Origin: DASWLF01 sp963768765
GTDB lineage: Bacteria > Desulfobacterota > Desulfobaccia > Desulfobaccales > 0-14-0-80-60-11
DNA: 64,000 bases
Reading direction: 5' to 3'
Assembly: GCA_963768765.1 (NCBI GenBank)
Contig: CAVYJK010000035.1
Coordinates: 61,847-125,846, forward strand
Part shown: one piece after another, positions 56,460 to 64,000 of the stretch
Layout of the letters: each line of letters begins with the position of its first letter
Position numbering within the stretch: position 1 is the first letter of the stretch
Position numbers and translations under genes: made by a program
Notes under the pieces: generated by a model
Database searches by the model: none
Told to the model about the DNA's origin: nothing
The model's input: only the letters and a program-made list of their open reading frames with translations

Positions 56460-57131
56460 ATGAAAAGGTTGCAAAAAGCGTTGTTTGTTTCATTTCTGGC
56501 ATTGTGTTTAATGGGTGGGGTTGTATCAATTGCAGCTGCCCAGGTGCCTGGAGAGTTCGTTGAATCTGGACCTGGACCCGCTCAAGGAGTTGAAGTTGTT
56601 GCGGTCGGTGCCCCATGGGTTGGTGTCGATACTCCTTGGGTCTTTTATAATAACAATTGGTATTACAATGGAATCTTATACGCCTTCTACGGCTCACAAG
56701 GTTGGTGGCCGAATGGATACTATGGTAATAACTTAATTATAAGAACTAACGTGTGGTATGGTCCAAGGTGGAATACTTGGTACCGCGAGCATCCATACTA
56801 CTGGAATAACTTCCATAACCATTATGGTCAAGGTCACCATTGGTATCATGGCTATCGTGGACATGATGCCTGGCATGGTCATGGCCATGGCCGTTATGAT
56901 CGTGGTGGGGCCAATTGGCATCATGATAATCTGAGTCGTGGCGGTGATCATGGCCGTCATGATGGTGGCAGGGGCAATTGGCATCAGGGTAATCTAAATC
57001 GTGGTAGTGGTGGTGGTGGTGGTCGTGGTGGTGGTGGTGGTAGCCGTGGGGGTGGTGTTAGTCGTGGTGGTGGTGGTGGTGGTGGTAGCCGTGGTGGTGG
57101 TGGTGGTGGTCATGGTGGTCATGGTAGGTAA
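56460..57131 (+). CDS. Exported Tyr/Trp/His/Gly-rich protein
   Basis: 223 residues. A signal peptide (about 1-27, ending AAAQ) is followed by an aromatic region (FYNNNWYYNGILYAFYGSQG, residues about 63-82), a His/Trp-rich region (HHWYHGYRGHDAWHGHGHGR) and a C-terminal run of Gly with Arg and Ser (GGGGGRGGGGGSRGGGVSR and so on). GGAGGG lies 5 bases before the ATG. The His clusters could bind metals, and the aromatic Gly-rich sequence suggests a matrix or surface protein. No family is assigned. The Gly tail is encoded by a (GGT)n tract. Confidence 0.8.
   Translation: MKRLQKALFVSFLALCLMGGVVSIAAAQVPGEFVESGPGPAQGVEVVAVGAPWVGVDTPWVFYNNNWYYNGILYAFYGSQGWWPNGYYGNNLIIRTNVWYGPRWNTWYREHPYYWNNFHNHYGQGHHWYHGYRGHDAWHGHGHGRYDRGGANWHHDNLSRGGDHGRHDGGRGNWHQGNLNRGSGGGGGRGGGGGSRGGGVSRGGGGGGGSRGGGGGGHGGHGR
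57001..57125 (+). repeat. (GGT)n simple-sequence repeat in the Gly-rich gene
   Basis: Long runs of GGTGGTGGT broken by CGT and AGC. Slippage here would lengthen or shorten the tail of the protein without changing its start, making it a contingency-style locus. Confidence 0.75.
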
Positions 57132-57293
57132 TCGAATCGTGGTCATTAGGAACCAAAAACTATAAGTTAACATATCAAACAATGGCCCAAATACATGGTA
57201 GGCAGGGGTAGGTATCCCTACCTGCAATCGTAATAAAGCAGGTTAGAAAATGTTTATCCTGTTAACTTACCAACAATGAAGGAGGATATCGAC

Positions 57294-57799
57294 ATGTTGA
57301 AAAAGTTGTTTGTGGTTTTATTCTTGGTGCTTGGTTTTGGATTAACTTACCAAGTACATGCAACTGACGCACAAGGGGAGCCAAAATTTACTGTACTTTC
57401 AACAAAATTTGTTGAATCGGTGAAAGGAGTTAATGATAAAGGAGCTGATGACACTGGCAAGTAAAAGACCCAAAAGCGGGCTTGATCTTAACTATGTTGG
57501 TAAAGGCCGATACAGATTTAGAGACGGATTTCCTTACCTCGGACTTCACGGTAAAATATATCCGCAAAGGAGAAACATCAACGTCGGAATGTATAGCTAT
57601 CACGTCAGGAACTCCATCTCAAACTGATGAAGGTCCCTGGCTAATAGGAAATTGTGGTGAGAAAGTCTGTAACGCGAGAAAGAAGATGACGAAAGGAACG
57701 TTCTATTTCAAATTGGCATTTGAACCTGTGGAAACCGAGGTAAAAGTGGTTGATTTGGACTATGCCAAACCTGTTGTTAAGCAAATTAATATCAGGTGA
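57294..57799 (+). CDS. Small exported protein (frameshifted)
   Basis: The start MLKKLFVVLFLVLGFGLTYQ is a signal peptide ending near VHATDA; GGAGGATATCG precedes the ATG. The first frame ends at TAA after about 56 residues, but the frame that follows continues WQVKDPKAGLILTMLVKADT to PVVKQINIR. One missing base near 57455 explains it. The whole would be about 168 residues and contains two Cys pairs (ECIA, NCGEKVC). No family is recognised. AT-rich, like its neighbours. Confidence 0.7.
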
Positions 57800-58344
57800 T
57801 TTATAAGAGGAGTTCACTAGGCCTGGTTTCCGGATAACCCCGCCAGTCGTGGGGCGGGGTGTGGATGAGCTGCTCGTTTCGGCCGGGTCCTTCTGTTGGG
57901 TGTGGCTATCTGCTATTAATCGCACTTTACTAAAAAGAAAAAAATTCAGTGGCCCTCAGCCTTGGGAGATCGGCTCCAGGGCCGTATACCCAATCCCCTG
58001 TAAGTCGCCCCGCCAACGGGCTTGGAAACGGTCGATGCAGGGGAACATAGGAGAAAAGAAAGGGGGCCCCACCAAAGCACCCTTCTCCTAGAAGCGGACA
58101 ACCGCGGGTACTGGTGGAAAAGGACGGCTGCCCCGCCCCCTTGCAGGCCAGGTCGGAAGAGCTAAGGCAGGCCTCATTTGCAAAGGCAGCTTAATAATAA
58201 CTTGTGTCCAGGAAAGCGAGTTCGGTACCCAGATTACTGCGGCAAGAAAGCGATCAACAACCAAGGATAAACTGCAATCTGCTTAATCCTGAGTTATCCC
58301 CGCCGATAGAATCGTTTTAGAAAAATCATAAATATTTGAATTTA
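57800..58344. other. Intergenic region between the small exported protein and tRNA-Arg
   Basis: About 545 bp with no gene I can support. It begins with a hairpin CCCCGCC AGTCGT GGGGCGGGG (57838-57859) that may terminate the preceding gene. The middle is a GC-rich segment with no reading frame and no recognised RNA. The end is AT-rich. Confidence 0.55.
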
Positions 58345-58420
58345 TGGCGCGCCTGGCAGGATTCGAACCTGCGACCGACGGATTAGAAGTCCGTTGCTCT
58401 ATCCCCTGAGCTACAGGCGC
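58345..58420 (-). tRNA. trnR: tRNA-Arg (TCT)
   Basis: Acceptor GCGCCTG/CAGGCGC, D-arm TAGCTCAGGGGATAGAGC, anticodon stem ACGGA/TCCGT with loop CTTCTAA (TCT), T-arm GCAGGTTCGAATCCTGC, encoded CCA. tRNA-Arg(TCT) genes are common integration sites. The 3' end faces the AT-rich genes at lower coordinates, but no integrase or attachment repeat is seen. Confidence 0.96.
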
Positions 58421-58763
58421 CTCTGGTAATTTCGCTCTTTCTGTTTCCATTGGGGTCCACTGCTCCCAGGTTTCTCTGCCGCCAGGAACCGCAACTCCTC
58501 TTTGGACACCGGGCTATGACGCCCAGGGTTTTGTGCCCGGTGGCTTTCATGATACGAAAATAATCCTGCCCCTGCAACCGCCAGTTGTTTATGGCCCCGA
58601 GCCGAAAATCGAGCCAGCTGAAGCCCCCAATTCCCGCCTCGTTGCAGGCCGTGGCGCCGGCCCGCTGCGGCTAGCGGCCAATTTAACCGTATTGGAACAC
58701 TCGCTAAAGTAACTGGAGGATCATTAAAGGGCTGCGGTTTACCGGGTGGACGGAGAAGCACAG
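58421..58763. other. Intergenic region between tRNA-Arg and kdpE
   Basis: No gene is supported; a 118-codon minus-strand frame has composition typical of a chance frame. Confidence 0.5.
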
Positions 58764-59466
58764 TCATTCATTGCACTTAAGCCGATAGCCGACTCCGGGT
58801 TCGGTTCGGAGATAAACTGGACGAGCCGGGTCGGCTTCCAATTTATGGCGGAGCGAGCGGATATAGTTCCGCAAATAATGGGCCTGCTCATCGCTGGCGT
58901 GGCCCCATACCTCCTTCAGCAGTTGCCTATGGGTTAGCACCTTGCCGACTGTAACGCACCAATACGGCCAACAATTTGAACTCGATGGGCGTTAAATGGA
59001 TTTCTTCGGCGCCCAACCAAACCATCCTCCTGGCAACGTCAACCCGAAGTTCGCCCGTCTGGAAAACCGGCTCATCCTTGCCCACCCGGGATTGAGCCAG
59101 GTGACGTATGGCCACCCTCATGCGGGCGGACAATTCCTCAACGCTGAAGGGCTTAGCCAGGTAATCGTCCGCGCCGGCGTCCAGGCCTGCAACTTTCTCG
59201 GTATCCTTGCCCCGGGCCGAGATCACGATGATGGGGGTATGGGACCACTCCCGGAGGCGTTTGATGATCTCCAGACCATCCATATCCGGCAGCCCCAGAT
59301 CTAACAGAATGATATCAGGGTTGTGGGAGGCCGCCATGGCCATGGCTTGGGCTCCGGTGGCGGCCTCCAGCAGTTTGAATCCCTGGGCTTCCAAGGCCGC
59401 TTTCAGAAACCGGCGAATCGGCACCTCATCTTCGACTACCAGCACGACCCAATTGGTATTGGCCAC
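58764..59466 (-). CDS. kdpE: KdpE response regulator (frameshifted)
   Basis: An OmpR-family regulator of about 234 codons. From a GTG with AAGG upstream it reads ANTNWVVLVVEDEVPIRRFL, then the phosphorylation Asp in ILLDLGLPDMDG, the K of AKPF and the winged-helix start HLTPIEFKLLAVLV. Near 58945 an extra base moves the rest (KVLTHRQLLKEVWG, RPVYLRTEPGVGYRL) into another frame. KdpE, phosphorylated by KdpD at low K+ or turgor, activates kdpABC. The start overlaps or abuts the kdpD stop. Confidence 0.9.
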
Positions 59467-59470
59467 AGCG

Positions 59471-62192
59471 CTACCTTCTGGCAAAATCGAATGGAAAAAT
59501 CATGGATGGCCCTGAACCTATACCGGTAGGGTGAAGCGAACCGCTCGCTCCTCCGCCGGGATGGTTCTCCGCCCATATCCGTCCGCCATGGGCTTCCACG
59601 ATGGCCCGGCAGATAGAAAGCCCCAAGCCGTAACCTTTCTGGCCAAGATCCCTGGTTCCGCGATAAAACATATCGAAAATCCTCTCCAGGTCCTCCGGGG
59701 GAATTCCGGAACCGCAGTCGGCAACTTCCACTTCAATCTCCTGATCTTTGCGAACGGCGGAGATGGAAAGGGGAGACCCGGAAGGCGTGTACTTCAAAGC
59801 ATTTTCCAACAGATTAATAAAGATGTGTTCCGCCAAAGCAGCATCCAGGGGAACCATGGGCAGATCAGGAGACAGGGAAATGGTTATGGGTTGGTCAGCC
59901 AGCTTCTTTTCCAGGCGGTTTAAGGCTGCTCCCACGACCTCTTCCAACGGTTGCAATTCCTTGTTTAGCTTGAGAGCCCCTGATTCCAGCTTGGCAATAT
60001 CCAGCAGGTTGTTGACCAATCGGTCAGCCTTTCGGCCTCATCATAGATGTTGGTCAGCATCTCTTGCGCCAGCTTGGCATCAAGTGGAGCCCGTAAATCC
60101 AACAGGCTGCTGGCGGACCCCATGATGGCCGCCAGGGGCGTTTGAAAATCATGGGTGACCGAGCCCAGCAACGAAGAACGCAAGCGCTCGGTTTCCACCT
60201 CAATCTGGGCTTCCAACGTGGCCTTTTGCAGGCGCTCCACTTCCAACGCCAGGGCGACTTGTTTGGCCAGTGATTCCAGGAGGCGCAGTTGCTCCGGTGA
60301 CAGGAAGCGTTCGGGATCTTCAGGACGCAATGCCAAAACCCCCAGGGTGGCGTCCGCAGCTTGCAGGGGCACATATAGGATTTGGGTTGTCGGGGAAGCT
60401 TGCGTCCCCCAGCCAGCCATCTTGCCGGAATCGTAAGCCGTTCGGGCAACATTCATCTCTTTGACCACATCCTTGTGGAGGACGGTCGATAGATCACCGG
60501 CGGCCACCTTCAACCTGCCTTCGTGATCTGGGAGCATCGCCACAATGTGGCAATCGAAAATCTCGGACATGTAGTTCAGCGCTACCTGTACGATCTTCTC
60601 AACCCCTCTGGTGCTGGCGAGCTGCCCGCTGAGACCGTGCATGGCGGCCGCCTGTCGTTCCTGGGAACGGGCGGTATCGGCTTGCTGACGCATTCGGGTG
60701 GTCAGGTGACTGATGACCAAAGCAACCAGAAACATGACGATGAAGGTCACGATGTACTGGGCGTCTTCCACTCTGAGAGTAAATCGTGGGGGAACAAAAA
60801 AGAAATCGAAGGCCAGCACGCTCAGGAGAGAAACAAGGATAGCCGGCCCCCGCCCGCATTCGATGGCGGTCACCATCACGCCCAGCAAATACACCATGAT
60901 GAGGTTGCTCAGGTCGAGGTGAGGGTACATCAAGAAGGCAGAGCGCGTTAGCCAGGATAAGAAATAAGAGACCCGTTCCATAGTCAGGCCATTGGGTCTT
61001 TTGGTTGAGAGATGGTAGGGTGCCTCTCTTGGTGCTCTCCGGGCTCCCCGGTAATGACATAGAGATCGATCTCACCGCTAATCCGCACCACTTGTCTACG
61101 GGCTCCCAAAGAGGATATCTCTTCCAGCGCGGGCGCAGGGTTTGCCGACGACGATCTCGTGATGTTCCGCTGGTGGGCAAAATTGACGATCTCTTCGGCT
61201 ATGTCGCGGCCTTTCAGGGTGAAGGTCTTCCCCCCAATTGCTCCGCCAACTGCAGGTTTTGACGACGCGGTTGCGGTCTGCTTCCGGCAACCGCAGCATC
61301 TTGGGGTCTTCGACGTAGATCGCAAACCATTTGGCTTGCAGACTGGCGGCCATCCTCTTGGTGGCCCGGATCAGTTTGGCGGAGGAGGGGCTGGGGCCGA
61401 CGCACACCAGGAGCCTTTCCGTCGTGGGCCAGGTGGTTTGCACCGCCTGCCCCAAACGATAAACCAGCACCTGGGCGTTGACCCGGTCCGTGGTGATCCT
61501 GAGGGCCAGTTCCCGCAAAGCTATGAGGTTTCCCATTTGGAAGAAATTTTGGGTGGCCCACTCGGCTTGCTGCGGGACGTAGACTTTGCCTTCCTTGAGT
61601 CGGATCAACAAATCATCGGGGTAAATCCACCAGCACCAGGCAGTCGGCTTCTTCCAGAATGGAATCGGGCACGGTCTCCCGCATCACCACGCCGGTGATC
61701 TGGGCGATGACATCGTTTAAGCTTTCCAGATGCTGAATGTTTAAAGTGGTGTACACATCAATGCCACGGTCCAGGAGCTCCTTGACGTCCAACCAACGTT
61801 TGGCATGCAGCGAGACGAGAGCCCGGCGCGTTGGTATGGGCCAGACTCATCGACCAGGAGCAAGGCCGGCCGGCGGGCCAGAGCCGCATCCAGGTCAAAT
61901 TCCTCCAAAGTTATGCCTTTATATTCAAACCGGCGGCGGGGCAGCACCTCCACATGGTGCAGCAAGGCCTCCGTTTCCGAGCGCCCGTGGGTTTCCACCA
62001 CCCCCGCAACTATATCGAGACCTTCGGCCAGCCGGATCCAGTCCCGCCTCCAGCATGGAGTAGGTCTTGCCCACCCCCGGGGCGGCTCCCAGAAAAATCC
62101 TCAACCTCCCCCGGGCTTTCTTCCGCTCCTCAGCCGTAACCAAGGCTAGCAGGCGCCTCGGGGTCGGGTCTCTTATCAGACGTGACGGGCAT
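59471..62192 (-). CDS. kdpD: KdpD osmosensitive K+ sensor kinase (several frameshifts)
   Basis: About 907 codons, normal for KdpD, but split into at least five frames. The N-terminal KdpD domain has the Walker A motif FLGAAPGVGKTYSMLEAG. Next come a Usp-like domain (KAVQTTWPTTERLLVC region and AIYVEDPKMLRLPEADR), a DUF4118 membrane region (about four helices), a GAF domain (LPDHEGRLKVAAGDL), the H-box LLGSVTHDFQTPLAAIMG and an HATPase_c domain (ADCGSGIPPEDLERIFDMFY and KGYGLGLSICRAIVEAHGG). It phosphorylates and dephosphorylates KdpE. The start at 62192 reads MPVTSDKRPDPEA before the first shift. Confidence 0.85.
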
Positions 62193-62223
62193 ATGAAATT
62201 ATCCTTTTGCTTTCCGTGCCGGG

Positions 62224-62809
62224 CTATCTTAAATCATCCAGGGCCAGGTTTAACTTCAAAACATTGACCCGAGGTTCACCGAGGATGCCGACCTGACGAT
62301 CTTCAATATGTTGAATGACTAACTGTATTACCCTTGCTTGGGGAAGGCCCCGGGCCCGAGCCACCCGAGGGGCCTGGTACAGGGCCGCCGCCGGGCTGAG
62401 GTGCGGGTCGAGGCCGCTGGCCGAACTGGTGACCAGGTCCACGGGGATCTTCTGGTCCTCGCCCGGATGGCTTCGCCTCAGAGCCTTAACCCGCTCTTGC
62501 ACCTGCGACCGCAATTCCGGGGTTGGTGGGCCCCAGGTTGGAGCCGGCGGATGAGGCCGCATTATAGGGATAGGGGCTGGTGGCCGAGGGCCGGCCCCAA
62601 AAGAACCCGGCATCAGTAAATGGTTGGCCTATAAGGGCCGAGCCCTTTAATTGGCCGTGCTGCCGCAAAAGGCTGCCGTTGGCCTGGAAGGGAAACGCCA
62701 CCTGGGCGATTCCGGTCACCAGGGCAGGGTAAAACAGCCCCGTCACTACCGCTAAAGATAACAACGCCAGCGCCGCTATGCGAGCTTGCTGTAAGATATC
62801 TCTGAACAT
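62224..62809 (-). CDS. kdpC: KdpC potassium-transporting ATPase chaperone subunit (frameshifted)
   Basis: About 195 codons. The start MFRDILQQARIAALALLSLA leads into the single membrane helix and the KdpC motif GLFYPALVTGIAQVAFPFQA, then GQPFTDAGFFWGRPSAT. Near 62530 one extra base shifts the frame, after which it continues VQERVKALRRSHPGED, then DLVTSSASGLDPHLSPAAAL. KdpC helps KdpB use ATP. It follows kdpB, with a palindromic repeat in the gap. Confidence 0.9.
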
Positions 62810-62845
62810 AAGGCGTTCCCGGTGATGCGTTCCTCCCCTGGTATT

Positions 62846-62897
62846 GTAGGGGCGAGGTTTCCTCGCCCTCATGGGGGCGGGGAGACCCCGCCCCTAC
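62846..62897. repeat. GTAGGGGCGAGG palindromic repeat between kdpB and kdpC
   Basis: GTAGGGGCGAGGTTTCCTCG and CCCCGCCCCTAC form two adjacent hairpins. It belongs to the GTAGGGGCG family. Confidence 0.75.
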
Positions 62898-62905
62898 GGG
62901 AAAAA

Positions 62906-64000
62906 CTAAACCAAATGTAAAGCCGCCAGTAACATATCGATGGCCTTGATGCCGATAAATGGCACGATCAATCCGCCCAAGCCGTAAATCAGCAGATGAG
63001 TCCTGAGCACGTGCGCCGCCGAGGCCGCGCGTTGCCTGACGCCGCGAAGGGCAAGCGGAATCAGGGCGACGATGATGAGGGCGTTGAAGATGACCGCCGA
63101 GAGGATCGCGCTTTCCGGGCTTGAAAGCCGCATGATGTTCAATGCCGCGAGGGACGGGAAGGTGCGGCAAAGATCGGCGGGATGATGGCGAAATACTTTG
63201 CCACGTCGTTTGCAATGCTGAAGGTGGTGAGGGCTCCCCGGGTGATGAGCATTTGCTTTCCGATCTGCACGAACTCGAGAAGCTTCGTGGGATTCGAATC
63301 CAGATCCACCATGTTGCCGGCCTCCTTCGCGGCCTGCGTCCCGGTATTCATCGCAACGGCAACGTCGGATTGGGCAAGGGCCGGGGCATCGTTCGTCCCA
63401 TCCCCGGTCATTGCCACCATGTGACCCTTGGCCTGATAGTCGCGGATGAGCGCAAGCTTCTGCTCCGGCGTTGCCTCGAGCGAGGAAATCGTCGGTGCCG
63501 GCCTCGGCCGCTATTGCAGCCGCGGTCGTAGGATTGTCGCCCGTGATCATGACGGTCTTGATACCCATCTTTCGAAGATCGACGAAACGCTCCTTGATCC
63601 CGGTCTTGACGATGTCCTTCAACGCGATGGTTCCGAGTATCCGAGAGCCCTCGGCAACGACCAGGGGAGTCTCTCCTCGCCTGCGCTATTTCGTCGACGT
63701 CGTTCGTTACCGATTTCGAAAGGCGGCCGCCCTTCGATTCGACGTACTCTTTGATGGCATCGGAGCGCGCCCTTTCGAATCTCTCCCGCCGTCCAGGTCA
63801 ATCCCGCTCATGCGGGTCTGGGCGGAAAAAGGCACGAATTTGGCCCCCAGTTGGCGGATATCCCGGCCCCGCAAGCCGAACTTTTCTTTGGCCAATACCA
63901 CAATACTGCGCCCTTCGGGAGTTTCATCCGCCAGTGACGCCAGTTGGGCCGTGTTGGCCAGGGCCTCGGGGATACTCCGGCGGCCGGGATAAATTCCGTG
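62906..64000 (-). CDS. kdpB: KdpB potassium-transporting ATPase, C-terminal part (frameshifted, cut by window edge)
   Basis: The 3' part of the P-type ATPase that pumps K+ with KdpA. Seen are TVMITGDNPTTAAAIAAEAG, then in another frame the hinge motif MVAMTGDGTNDAPALAQSD, and the last membrane helices back in the first frame (LNIMRLSSPESAILSAVIFN to GIKAIDMLLAALHLV). Two indels of opposite sign near 63487 and 63165 explain the switch, and upstream of about 63625 the frame is broken again. kdpA is presumably beyond the right edge. Confidence 0.88.

Noticed and set aside
57001..57125. CRISPR-like regular repeats
   Set aside because: These are GGT codons for a glycine tail, with no spacer-repeat structure.
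58411..58767. A 118-codon minus-strand open frame overlapping tRNA-Arg
   Set aside because: It overlaps the tRNA and looks like random GC-rich translation.

Overview
The window is GC-rich bacterial DNA dominated by one uninterrupted minus-strand translation and transcription locus. Running leftwards from about 36.35 kb to 1.67 kb it reads: four tRNAs, tuf, rpmG, tRNA-Trp, secE, nusG, rplK, rplA, rplJ, rplL, rpoB, rpoC, rpsL, rpsG, fusA, a second tuf, then the complete S10, spc and alpha gene blocks down to rplQ and a strong intrinsic terminator. The order thrU/tyrU/glyT/thrT-tuf is the one known from Escherichia coli. Zinc-type S14, L33 and L36, a MucR/Ros regulator, the repeat-rich spacers and the overall gene style suggest a member of the Desulfobacterota (old Deltaproteobacteria, Desulfobacca- or Syntrophobacter-like). 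That placement is inference, because no rRNA gene is present.

Left of the ribosomal locus (1-1.7 kb) is an NlpC/P60 cell-wall hydrolase preceded by a promoter and a tandem operator-like repeat. Right of it (36.4-54.8 kb) lie single genes and short operons: two lipoproteins (one a transglutaminase-like protease), selA, an HU protein, an LptF/LptG permease, endonuclease IV, a FmdB-type zinc ribbon, comEC, a lytic transglycosylase, a large MscS-type channel, a magnesium-riboswitch operon (M-box, then a soluble MgtE-N/CBS protein, then an NRAMP-family transporter), and a TIGR01777-type epimerase. From 54.8 to 57.8 kb base composition drops and the genes become unusual: a mini DsbB/VKOR-like membrane protein, MucR, a Gly/His/Trp-rich exported protein and a small exported protein. 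This stretch sits beside tRNA-Arg(TCT). The right end (58.7-64 kb) is a kdpBCDE potassium-uptake and two-component locus on the minus strand, cut by the window edge.

Two features colour the whole window. First, intergenic gaps, including those inside the ribosomal locus, are filled by several families of long hairpin-forming repeats. Second, many genes that should be intact carry single-base indels (both tuf copies, secE, rplA, selA, comEC, the epimerase and all kdp genes). The simplest reading is a draft or long-read assembly with residual indel errors, but both tuf copies carry the identical extra base at the identical codon, which deserves checking.

The most interesting biology is the M-box operon at 50.8-53.6 kb. 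The sensor half of an MgtE magnesium channel is encoded without its membrane domain, fused to PRC-barrel-like domains, and co-transcribed with an NRAMP homologue whose metal-site motifs are altered. This suggests a two-component Mg2+ uptake system made of a separate cytosolic sensor and a separate transporter.
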